62,000 nucleotides of DNA from Zygnema cylindricum (lineage: Eukaryota > Streptophyta > Zygnematophyceae > Zygnematales > Zygnemataceae), in NCBI GenBank assembly GCA_037447655.1, contig JBBHKE010003535.1, positions 1-62,000 on the forward strand, given 5' to 3'. Positions within the stretch are counted from its first letter, which is position 1; each line of letters begins with the position of its first letter. The translations under genes were made by a program, and so were the position numbers. The notes beneath the pieces are model-generated. The model ran no database searches. It saw only the letters and a program-made list of their open reading frames with translations, and was not told where the DNA came from. Shown in pieces: positions 32,406-43,452 of the stretch.

Positions 32406-33045
32406 CCATAGTTTAAAAGAAGGCGTTTTTTTATGGTAGGCCTTTGGTAGGCGCATAACACTTTGCACAAAACTAGCGTAGAGTAGGCATACTGTATATC
32501 AGTGCGTTGTGCACACTCTTGTACGAATGTGACGTATAATCATAGTACAGCGCACGCCGCCGGATGAATTTTTTTAGCGAACTGACGGATAACATTTCGC
32601 GGGAAAGAAAACCCGAAAAAAAAAACGCGGACGGGCAACCATGGTTGGTCAATTTGACGTTTTATTAGTCAATTTGAGGCTTTATTTAGTGTGGCCTTCA
32701 AAATTGCAGACGCTAATATGACAGATAGTCATATCGTAATTTGTGTTATGGCCTTTTCATGAGATCGTCTTAGATCGGTACTTTGATCAGCGACCGTCCG
32801 ATCGTCCAAATCTGACGGTTTAAATAAAAAATACCTCAAAACTCACAGAAAAAAAAATTGTCCGAATGTTTTTCAAAATTTAGACATGACCTTTAATTCT
32901 CTATTGATCGATGTGCAACTCAACCCTGTTCCTATTTTTTTTTAATTTTGCGACCCATACAATATGGGTCTTAAGGTCATATTGTATGTTTTACATACAA
33001 TAGGCATATTGTATGGGCCTACTTTCACCTACTTTTGAACTATGG
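32406..33045. mobile_element. MITE-1 copy a (terminal inverted repeats CCATAGTT...)
   Basis: The ends are CCATAGTTTAAAAGAAGG and, inverted, CCATAGTTCAAAAGTAGG. Both ends adjoin TTTAAA. It shares the 278-bp core of copy b but carries about 280 bp more between roughly 32460 and 32735. No coding capacity is seen. Confidence 0.7.
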
Positions 33046-33185
33046 TTTAAACTCGATGTGCCTTTTTCCTTTTATTACACTTCCCGTCGTTATCAGCGTC
33101 AAAGAAAAATCAAGTGTAATCACCAAACACTGTTACCAACTCTATTTCGTATATTAGTGTCCAAAAAAATCGAGGAAATCAACAC

Positions 33186-33687
33186 TACACCGTGAATCGC
33201 TATTAGTGATAATATTTTTTTCGCCACTTAAAACATATTTTTCCGTACACACTTGTCCAATTTTAATTTGAGACCGCCAATCGGAAGTTGAGAATCTTAC
33301 TGTCAATCGTCGCCGTCAGATCCGCAATCCGACAAGTGTGTACGGAGAAAAGATGTGTTAAGCATAGTTCAAAAGTAGGCGTTTTTATGGTAGGCCTTTG
33401 GTCGGCGCCTTTATCATAAGTTGTGTTATGGGCTTTTCATGGGATCTTCTTAGATCGCTACTTTGATCAGCGACCATCCGATTGTCCGAATCTAACGGTG
33501 TAAATGAAATTTTTTGGTTCGAATGTTTAAATTGGTCCGAATAGGTCCGAATACAATATGGGTCTTAAGGTCATATTGTATGTTTTGCATACAATAGGCA
33601 TATTGTATGGGCCTACTTTCATCTACTTTTGAACTATGGTTTTAAGAGACGAAAAAAATATTAACACTTTTAGCGATACACGGTGTA
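33186..33687. mobile_element. MITE-2 copy i, with a MITE-1 nested inside
   Basis: The ends are TACACCGTGAATCGCTATTA on the left and TACACCGTGTATCGCTAAAA, inverted, on the right. TA at both edges suggests a Tc1/mariner-like (Stowaway-type) duplication. MITE-1 copy b sits inside at 33362-33639. Confidence 0.65.
33362..33639. mobile_element. MITE-1 copy b (278 bp), inside MITE-2
   Basis: The ends are CATAGTTCAAAAGTAGGCG and, inverted, CCATAGTTCAAAAGTAGATG. An internal inverted stretch near 33551-33610 contains ACAATATGGG and CATACAATA arms. Flanking TTAA-like bases are present. Confidence 0.75.
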
Positions 33688-34549
33688 ACTCTCAAAGTAG
33701 ACGCCAAATTGTTTGTCGACTTTGTCACGTTGTGCGCGTTAACGCGATTTCACATGTAAACGATGTTTTCTGACAGCATCTGCCGGGTCACGTAATGTAC
33801 TTGTGAGTTTGGAAAATCGTACGAAAAAGTACAAGCTACTGTACACCGCACATCCTTATATGGCAAAGGATTTATTAGTGTTGCAAGGAGACGTGGCAGA
33901 TTGTAGTCCGCTTCCCTAAATTGTGATTTTTGGACAAAAAAAATTGCGCCATTGTTATTAACTTCTAGTAACGATGGGCGGTGTTAGAGTAGAGCTTAAC
34001 ACTTTTAAGTCATTTTTTACGCTATTTTATGGTTTAGAATTTTAGATTTAGATGTTCGCACTATTTTAGCGGCTAACAGTTATTTAAATTTAATCGACAT
34101 GTGAGCCTGCACTTAACGTTGTAAAAATAAAGTTCGACGTGGACGTTCTTTACGGAGACATGCTTTCCGTACACAAAGTTAATTTTACGAACAGAAAATA
34201 AAATAGCTGACACTTGTTGAATGTTTGCAAATTAGCGTAGATGGTATTTCTATGCTAACAACGTTTTCTACGTTTTTCAACCTGCTGACGTAAGCCATCA
34301 AGTCAAGCCAAACTATTGTACTGTAGCTCCTGCAAAAATTTCCTTTCAAAAAAATTCATGGAAACACACCTGATGTCACAGTGACAAGACGTCACTAGGA
34401 AATCCTGCCCAAAACAATCACACGGCCTAACCAAAAGTTACGGTTGTTTTTAATGAAGACTATCGTATTTTACGTCTTTTGTTAGGCTCCATATCAATTT
34501 CTAGCTCAAAACTCAACCCTGAAAACTTCTTGCTTTGTGTATTTATTTC

Positions 34550-35023
34550 ATAGCCTATTCCCACCGGAAAAAAATTCACTTCGGCAACAGACGGACGTTC
34601 GAATAATGTACGGCTTTTCGAGCACCGACTTTGTAGATTTCGGTAGATCTCGGAAAACCGTACAAACTAACTTCCTCAAAATATTGCTGGATATAGAAGT
34701 AGGGTAAAAGTTGCTTCTTTCTGTGAAACAGGCCAACGATAACCCGAAAAGCTGACGTAGGAAAAAAACATCCAAACGGCTACGTCATTGTACTCGCGTG
34801 AAAAAGCTGCAGGCAACTGCTGAAAGGAGTAAGTTTGAAAATCTGCACGTTTGTTTTCGCGCGTTTGTTTCATGACGTCAAAGCATGTGAAGTGTCACAG
34901 GAGACCTTCAATCGGAGTTACGTGCCAAAATTTTGGTGTGAGCAAGACCCGTTTTCCGATGAGATTTCGGAAAATCATCGGAATGGGCAAAAAGTTACAA
35001 ATGCTCCGGTGGGCATAGGTTAT
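34550..35023. mobile_element. MITE-4 left copy of a head-to-head pair
   Basis: This 474-bp unit has ends ATAGCCTATTCCCACCGG and, inverted, ATAACCTATGCCCACCGG. It is a near-complete inverted copy of 35029-35500, separated by only five bases (CAGTC). Mirrored short open frames on the two arms reflect the inverted repeat, not genes. Confidence 0.75.
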
Positions 35024-35028
35024 CAGTC

Positions 35029-35500
35029 ATAGCCTATTCCCACCGGAGCATTTGTAACTTTTTGCCATTCCGATGATTTTCCCAAAACTCATCGGAAAAC
35101 GGGTCTTGTTCACACCAAAATTTTGGCACGTAACTCCGATTGAAGGTGTCTTGTGACACGTCACAGGCTTTGACGTCATCAAACATAGGCGCGAAAACAA
35201 ACCTGCAGTTTTTCACGACGATGGTGGTTCAAAGTTGGACAGTTTTTTTGCGCGAAAACAATGAAATAGCCGTTCGGATGTTGTTTTTGCTTCGTCAGCT
35301 TTTGGGTTTACCGTTGGCCTGTTTCAAAGAAAGACGCAACCTTAACCCGACTTCAATATCCTCAAATATTTTGAGGAAGTTCTATCGTACGGTTTTCGGG
35401 GAACTTCCGAGAAGAACAAAGTCGGTGCTCGGAAATCCGTACATTATTCGAACGCCCGTCTGTTGCGGAAGTGAATTTTTTTCTGGTGGGAATAGGCTAT
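35029..35500. mobile_element. MITE-4 right copy of a head-to-head pair
   Basis: This 472-bp unit begins ATAGCCTATTCCCACCGG and ends CTGGTGGGAATAGGCTAT. It is flanked by CAGTC on the left and TAGTC on the right, a possible 5-bp duplication. With the left copy it forms a foldback of about 950 bp. Confidence 0.75.
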
Positions 35501-35741
35501 TAGTCAGTGTTTCACGAGAGCCATGTGATTTTATACTCTTTGTCAATAAAAAAAGTATTTTAATCTTTTTAACGGTTTAATGACAACCAAAATTGGTGTA
35601 AATCTTCAGAATTTCACTTACGTACATACACACGCATGTAAACATCCAGTAACAATCAAACATAATGGCGGTTTTTTTTTTTTTTTTTAATGAGATTCCC
35701 TATCACATTGGGCTTCTAATTTTTGTCAATGATAGCGAAAC

Positions 35742-35944
35742 TACACCGCTCATCGTTATTAGCGTAAAAGATTTATTATTGTTAATGCGAAATTAGAATT
35801 AATAATACTAATATAGTGCAAGGAGACGTAGCAGGTTGTAGTCCACGTCCTTAAAATAATGTTGTTAACTCTATTTTGGTATTTTTGGCCAAAAAAAGTC
35901 GAGACCGAATTAGTGTTATAACACTAATAACAATGAGTGGTGTA
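35742..35944. mobile_element. MITE-2 copy ii (203 bp)
   Basis: The ends are TACACCGCTCATCGTTATTA and, inverted, TACACCACTCATTGTTATTA, with TA at both edges. Confidence 0.7.
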
Positions 35945-36136
35945 CACAAGAAAAAGTTAGCCTCGGGTTCAATGATAACAGTACAGTTTAACAAAATACT
36001 GTACTTATGACTATCAAGAACTGTATGAATTGTAAGATTCACCTTCGATACGAGGGCAAAAACGTCGATCGTATGACAGCCATAGGTTTAATGTGCAAAA
36101 GCAATTGGAAACACTAAATAGTGTTCTATCGTACAA

Positions 36137-36730
36137 TACACCTTGAATCGTTATTAGCGTTAAGAAATTATTAGTGTAGAAAATTAATTAGCGTTATCAA
36201 CTCTAATTTGGATTTTTCACAATTTTGAAAAATACATTTTACTCTAACTTATCCATAATTATAATTTGGGTACATTTCGCCTATAATGGATCTGCCATCA
36301 GGATCTTTACACTAACATAGGTACCAGTACAAAATCTGACAAATCGTACACCGTCGAGTCTTTTTACTTTTATTGATTCATAACTCTAATTTGGGTTTTC
36401 TCCCGTATAATTAATACGCGATCAATATCTTTACACTAAAATAGGTACGATCTCATTCTGCCTTTTATCTCGAGCGCAGTTTTACGTGCGATCAAGATTA
36501 TTTTAATCCTTTTTCGTACTTTTTACTTAACAAAGTACCGTTTTGTACGGACTAACACGTCCGTATACCACACTATTCAATAATATCATAAATTAGATAT
36601 TAACGCTAATTTACCAGAATCTTAATTAACGTAAAAAAAAATAGTGTTAGTAATTCTATTTCAGGTTTTGGGGTCAAAATTTGGGGGCGCCAATATAGCG
36701 TCAATAACACTAATAACGATTCAAGGTGTA
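36137..36730. mobile_element. MITE-2 copy iii (594 bp)
   Basis: The ends are TACACCTTGAATCGTTATTA on both sides in inverted orientation. TA is at both edges. The inner sequence resembles copy iv (TACAAAATCTGACAA is shared). Just to its left (36086-36125) is the start of a MITE-3-like end. Confidence 0.75.
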
Positions 36731-36862
36731 CTTGTACTTGCAAAGTATATTACCATTAAGTATGTGTATTGTCCAGGGTGGTATACATAGCATTTTCAAT
36801 CCCTTTCCCAGGTGAAACGATATTAAGCTCCTCTGAGAGTGCACAGAGTAAACACGGTAAAC

Positions 36863-37415
36863 CACACCGTCAATCGCTATTAGAGTAAAGGAATAAAAAG
36901 CGTAAAAAAAAATTAGTGTTATTAACATTAATCGGGAATTTTTTTTTTTGAAAAAAAATATATATACTAATTAATCCCTAACTGTAACTTGGGTTGTCCT
37001 GAAAAATAAATACCCGCCCTTTCAATGTCTACAGTAATATGTGTACCCGTACAAAATCTGACAATTCGTACGCCGTCACGCTGTTCACACGGTCGACGGA
37101 CGAACATATGCAAACGTGATTTTTGTCGACGAGTTTGCATCTCTTTCTTCCAGTGCACATTCACATGTGTGCGCAATAATGTTAAGTGTCTTTTTATGCC
37201 TTTGTAATTCAAAAAGTACCATTTCGTATGGAGACACCCTGTCCGTACGCCACACTATTTCCATTGCAGTGTACTTCCATTATTAACGCTAATTGAAAAA
37301 AAACCATAATTAGAATAATGAAAAAAATAGAATTATGGATTGTATTTCAGGTTTTTTTTTTTGAAAAAAGGGCACCGAATTAGCGTTATTTACTCTAATA
37401 GCGATTGGCGGTGTA
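36863..37415. mobile_element. MITE-2 copy iv (553 bp)
   Basis: The ends are CACACCGTCAATCGCTATTA and, inverted, TACACCGCCAATCGCTATTA, each followed by GAGTAAA. The terminal repeat is about 28 bp. It is non-coding. Confidence 0.75.
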
Positions 37416-39451
37416 CCATACCAAGCCTATCCATTCCCAATAAATGAACTTTAGCGAACCCATTATTAGATGCGTGTCATAATTCTATTCAAGTAAAAAA
37501 CCATGTCTACAATACTCATGAAACCGTAAAAGTTATCGCAAACAGATATCTCCTCCGAAAATAAAAATGAATCAACGAATGAAAAGCTCATACCCGAAGA
37601 AAAACAATGCACGGTCCTGATTCAAAATAAAATAAACCCAATTCATACTTCTGATTTCTGCGGTTTATTGTTGAGGATAACTGCAATTTGAAAAAGAATC
37701 AACATGATATTTCACCCTTTATTGTCAGCCCCTCGACCTCCCAAAGACGGACTTGGCATGAAATGCCAGGTGAAACTCTAATATTTGTGATTTGTAGACA
37801 CTTCATTCTAAAAAACACATATTTCATACTGAGCACAAACAGATATTATTTTTCACAGTGGATATTTCTCATACTGACAACAGGATTGAACTTTTCTTCA
37901 GTACAATGAACAGTCTATGACTACTGACACAGACTATTGGCACCCCTGCCGCAACTCAATTGGTATACCTGTTCAGTAAAGTTCGCTTATGTGTTACAAA
38001 CTCATTCTGAGAATTTCTTTTCAAAAACTTGGCAAGGAGAGAAACAAACGAAAATGCATAATTCATATGTTCGACCACAATTGGAATCAAAATATCTAAT
38101 GACCCGTAATATACGCATAATATACTGTATAGTTCGCACTTTATACAAGGTAACCACATATAGCGTTTCCAATTGTTTTCGCACAGTAAGACTATACTAA
38201 AGGTAAGCTTCGTGGATTCAGGACTCGGCAAATGCAAAAAACATCATCATGCCCAATTTTACGATGCAAAACCCCACCCAAAAAAGAAGTGAGCTTTATT
38301 AAGAAAGCACTATGGTAAACCACTAAGAGACAACAAAAACACAAAAAACCCAAGAAAAAAAACGCGAGCACACATACATGACATTATGTCAACATAACAA
38401 CCGATCCAGGAACATTTGATGGCTATATCGCGCAACAAAAGAGGGACCGTGTAACTAGCCAGTAAACTTCAAACTGGCCACTTTGAGTGGCAATTATCCA
38501 TTCTCTGGATATTCACAGGCAATAAAACCAAGATACTTATGAATTAATACAAGAGGACAGTTCTTCTGGTTCGAACGTTCCACACGGTATGAAAAATCCT
38601 ATCCACAATGTATGCATAAAGAGATAAACTTCAATAAAAGTCCACTACACCTGACTTAAGAACAGTGTCCCAAATAATTGCTGAAAACCTATCTTGGGTT
38701 GAAACTAGGTGGGTGACCTTCATCAAAACCTGCACTCAGTGCTTTAGTTCACAGCAACGCTTCTCTTTTCAGCTTCCTTTTTCAGTTTATTTTCCCAGTT
38801 TCTTTTTTTCAGTTTCTTTTCTCAGTTTTTCTTTTTTTCAGACATGTCTAACAACAGGTAACTAGAACAGGTGTTTTTTGAGTTTTATAAAAACGGCCCA
38901 GAGCTATGTAAGAGGAAAACACTGAATGGCATGTACTTAGAAATAAGAAACCAGCATCGATAAACAAGAACAGTTTCTGTTCAACTAACACGAGTGACGT
39001 TGTGCGAGACCAGGACCGCCCTGTCCTGTCTCTGTACCTCCAAATTGCATGTCCCTATACAAGAAGCTTGCCTCAAGGTCAAGCTTATACTAACTTGTAC
39101 TAACCACATCCGCTATAGGACAAGTTTCACAGTTGCATATCTACTGTTATCTTGAACAAAAAAATGCTAAGGGAACACTTACAACAAAATGTGGGAAAAA
39201 GCCCTACACTCCTTCGATCAGAGGAGAAAAGGATACTGGCAACATGGGCTATACATCTCAGGGTGTAAGATCTTTCTCAGTGTGTCTTTCACACCTTCTG
39301 TGAACATCATGTGTACCTTCCGGCCCTCAACACCCTTCCCTGTTTGTGAACAAATTTCCCAGAAAAGCTCCGAAGGACTTACAGCCCTAAAGTTGAAAAC
39401 TTACTTTATCGTCTCACATAAAAAAGGTTTTATCTTTAATACAAACAAGAC

Positions 39452-42400
39452 TCAATCACCTCCACCCTCAACTGGCGCTTGTTGCGGTACTGGAGCCGCT
39501 ACCACTGCCACTGTACTGTCGCCCGGAAACAGGGCCCGGATGATCCCAGGAGTCTTAAGAAGACGCCTTCCTGACATTCTTGGGTACACATCTTCGAGGA
39601 AGTAGTAAGCATGACCGACCGCCATGCCCTGCATACCATACACAAATATTCTTTACTGGGATCAGATGCCCTGCACCGATACTCAGGATTACAGGTTTAA
39701 TGTGCGAAAACAATTGGAAGCGCTAAATATGTACACTGTACAGTACATGTAAAGGTATTTCGCATATTGTACGAAAACTATAGAGGAGAACAACATATAG
39801 GGTTTCCAATTGCCTTCGCGCGTTAAACTTATGGTCAGGATCACTACACCACCAATCGAATCATCAGTGAATCATATCAGAATTAGTGAATTATTAGAGC
39901 TGATACTACTAGAATTTAACAAAGCTAAATTACAATTGCCACATCCCACATTACGGACCACTTATATTTACGATTTTCGGTAAAAAAATAACTCACTTGG
40001 ATTAGAGTGATTATTTCTAATAGCACTGGGCAGGTTACTAATGATTTGATGCCCTGAGTATCAGATCTTAGTGATCAGTATCTGTACTACGGATGTTCTG
40101 AAGTATTGATACTCAGGGCATCCATGAACGAATAATCTAGACCTGCCAGGGTCAGAAGTATCCTACCTTAACAGCCACCCTCTTCAACTCAAAGCCAGTT
40201 GAATATTTATTTTATTGCATTCTGATAATTGAACTTTTGGTGACGAGATTTAGATTTGCACTTCTTGTAATATTGCACTTTTTGCTCTTTTTGTAGTATT
40301 GTTTACAAAAAGTCAAGTTTTGAAGCTTTCTATTGGCAATAGAACTTGGTTCGGTTCGGTTCCAGTGTGGGCCAAGCCTAACAGTTTGGTTTGAAACAGG
40401 AATTGAGATTCGTAAAGCAAACCACACCGTTGGATTTTGCCAAACCGGTCGAATCAAACCGTCAAACCATCCAAATTCCATAAGCCCAAACGCTAAAATT
40501 ACCTAGGAAAGTCCTGAAATAACGTGACATCAAAGTCAGTGTTCCATTTCTACTTATTCCGTACATCAGTAGGCTATTCTTATGTGCTTTATTTTAGTAG
40601 CTTTATAATTTATGATACTGGACATCCATACATTCATACATCTGACCAACGCGTGTTCGGTGAATCAAACCAAACCAAGCGGTTTATAAAATCGATCAAA
40701 CCTACTATACCTACTAAACTGTTAACAAATCAACAAACCCGAACTGACAAAAAACGGTTTAGATCGGTTCGCGATGGTTTCAGCCCAAACTGGGCCGAGT
40801 GCTAATTGGCAGAAAGCTTTGACGTCGTACAGCAATTTGACGTGCATTTTCCAAATCAGCAACATTAAAAAAGCTCAGCTAAATTACACCGTATTTATTG
40901 ACAGTCAGACGGGTGACTATTACGGAAATGCTAACAAACATAATAGAACGAGAAATCGCAAGAAACAAAACATAGATACTTTGTGGTGAACTGCAGCTCA
41001 CATGCTACCCCATCCACTAGCCAATAGATGACCTTCAACAAATTTATGTTGCCAGAAAAGTTGAGCACATACCAGCAGGTCAACGATCCAGGTGCTGTTA
41101 AGAATCATAGAGAAACCAAACAGAACCTGCACCAAGCCAATGAATGAGCATGCTGTGAAGAACAATTCAACTGCCGCCAGCAAATTGTAAGCATAGTCAT
41201 GGACAATGAATGTTTTAACAGAAAATGAAGAACCATCAGATGTGTAACGTCAGACAGGGAACATTAACACATTCTGGTCAAAAGGACTTGGTCACCATTC
41301 ACAAATATCTATATTGCAAAAGTAGATCAGCGATTAGTATATCACAACTCACCCACGGTAAATAAGGAGCAGTGAAGCTAAAAAGACCAAGGAAACTCAT
41401 TTGCACGTTTGGATTACGACGACCCCAAACGTACACCTGTGGCAAAGCATAGATGGTCAGTTAGACTAGTGACTTACAAACATAACAAGAAGAACATACA
41501 CAAGTCAATTTTTTTTACAAATTCACATCAGTCAAGAAATAAAAAGCTTGAATGGAACTATAAAGCAATCAACCTGGTAATAGATGCCGCATCAGCTTAA
41601 AAAACAAACCACCAACGACATAAGGGGTAGCTTTTGCAACCAGCACTTCAGTTCACCCTAGTCCTGTGGTAGTCAATTTCACATAATGTTACAGTTGTGA
41701 TCGCCACCATTACTGTTTCATATCATCCTTTCAGCCTAGGAACCATAAGCTAACCAAAAAAACAGGATGTTGCACTCTAAGCGAGTACCACTGTTTAGCG
41801 CATAAAATCACTAAGAAACCTTAAAGAAACTAATATGCCAGCAAACATTGCCACTTGTGGACTAAAAATAAAAACAGTGAGAATCCTAGCTTTTACAAGA
41901 TTCAGAATTCAATGAAGACAAAAAATTGAGAACTGGAAACGACATCATTGGCCACCACAAATTTTAAAGACTACAAAACAGATTGGTATCTTTGCGAGGT
42001 CGCTTTCTATTAAATCATCCACTACTGTTCCTAATGTGCTGAAAGAAAGACCATACGCTGCCTCTGGCCACAGGATCAACCAGTACTTCATGAAATTGTA
42101 AAACAGGGTTTTTTAGGGTTTTAACACGTATGTAAACATGTGTATTCAACATGTACTGCATTGTCATTTCACAAGAGTTCGCGAGAATGACTATCCAGAA
42201 CACTGGTATTTGTGAGCTTATCTTCTTTGCAAAGACACCATCCCGCGGGTTGGCGTTAAAACTTACCTGAAAGACATTTCACCAGCTTGTAATCTATAAA
42301 AAAACCTGTGTTTCAACTAATGAATGAAAGCCTTCAAGCGTTCATCATGGACATAAGAAATTACAAAACGCCTAAAGCATAACAAATAAGACCCAGGAAA

Positions 42401-43452
42401 AAAGACGCAGAAGAAAATAGCGACCTCTAGATGCATGTATATTTTGCAAGAGATAGGGGAATTACCATCATAAAAGTAAGCGAAGAACCAAGAAACTGAA
42501 TATTCACAAAGGGCGCAACCAGGGTAAGAAGAGAACCGCCAAAAACCAACATATAAAAAAAATCAGCTGTTCGCCCGCGAAATGAAGTCTCTTCCAAAAG
42601 TTTGCAATATCGCGATAAGAAAAACATATGAAACAGAAAGTCGATACCTGAAGCATATAAACATCATATCAGCAAAATCAATAGCGTACTGCAAGGATAA
42701 AAGTGGACATGCAAGAGTTGAAAGAAGTGCCAGATTCTTTGACACTATTGAAAAGAAAGTACCAACCAATTGTTTTACGCGGTAGCTTTGAAACGAAGAA
42801 ACTGCTACCACTTGCAAAATATTCCAAAGATGAAGGATCTATATTCCCTTTGTGCACAATCGTAGATTGGCAATGCCCATATACCTGGACTATTTGCACC
42901 CTTCCCGTCAAAATACAAACTGCAGCATGTTCTGTCCAGCAAAACAACCTGAATGTGATGGATAGTTTAAGAAAGGCATCACAGATTGGCAAATCTTTCA
43001 CATATTAGGGTTCCAGCATATGCAAAGGAAACGACAAAAGTCAAAGACTCACCGATATTACCAAAGAAGAAAAAGTTGGTTACGAGACGCCATACTTGAA
43101 ACCTTTGAAAGATCGAAGCTGCATTGAAATATAGAGACAGCGGGGAAATAACCTACATGCAGAAAATTTCACAAAAATGTTTTAGTTTATTGGATGATAA
43201 CCAGCTGTGATATCACGGAAAATATTAGCTGTCAAATATTTCTGTTTCAAGACAAAGAAGAGAGTTGATGGACAATATTTAAGAGCATCCGTCGAGACTG
43301 ATTGAAGAACAAAAACAGAAAAAAATGCCATTGAATGTCAGTAATGAACTTACCTCTAGAGCGCATCCTGCTGTAGTCAGAAATGACAAAGTAAGGTAAG
43401 AACGAGTAATTACTGGCATCTGTTTGTACCAATCCTCGATATTCTGAGCCAT
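39452..43452 (-). CDS. Derlin (ER-associated degradation membrane protein)
   Basis: Derlins are rhomboid-like, catalytically inactive membrane proteins that help move misfolded proteins from the ER to the cytosol for proteasomal destruction with Cdc48. Six exons on the minus strand: 43452-43354, 43152-43053, 42647-42466, 41436-41353, 41126-41073 and 39628-39452. All junctions are GT-AG, phases agree, and the total is 231 aa, close to the usual 230-260. The start [20 protein letters not shown] is typical. The WR motif lies at residues 54-55 ([14 protein letters not shown]) and the GxxxG of the last membrane segment at 174-178 (GMAVGH). [10 protein letters not shown] and [15 protein letters not shown] are family hallmarks. 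No catalytic serine is expected. The 1.4-kb last intron holds a MITE and a hairpin. It is closest to the Derlin-2/3 branch, and I leave the symbol blank because the subtype is uncertain. Confidence 0.95.
39694..39834. mobile_element. MITE-3 copy in Derlin intron 5 (about 140 bp)
   Basis: The left end GGTTTAATGTGCGAAAACAA and the right end, inverted, AAGTTTAACGCGCGAAGGCA both continue into TTGGAA. The terminal repeat is about 28 bp. A relative lies at 47460-47603. Confidence 0.7.
40048..40122. repeat. Perfect 16-bp inverted repeat in Derlin intron 5
   Basis: GATGCCCTGAGTATCA at 40048-40063 and its exact reverse complement at 40107-40122. A second, inner pair CAGAT...ATCTG (about 40062-40084) makes a compound hairpin. 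A partial third copy, GATGCCCTG...GATACTCAGG, lies at 39665-39687. Confidence 0.8.

Larger units (their letters stand above)
31670..39451. other. Gene-free stretch with small inverted-repeat elements
   Basis: No open frame here has the features of a gene, and the short frames are not recognisable. The stretch holds MITE-1 copies (32406-33045, 33362-33639), MITE-2 copies (33186-33687, 35742-35944, 36137-36730, 36863-37415), a foldback pair (34550-35500), poly-T at about 35671-35690 and a T-rich run with repeated TTTCAG near 38765-38845. From 37416 to 39451 I see nothing else. It probably includes the Derlin 3' untranslated region near its right end. Confidence 0.6.

Noticed and set aside
34835-35216. 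Paired short open frames with nearly the same peptide on opposite strands
   Set aside because: They are a direct result of the inverted MITE-4 copies. No start context or known domain supports a gene, though arm conservation could be tested.
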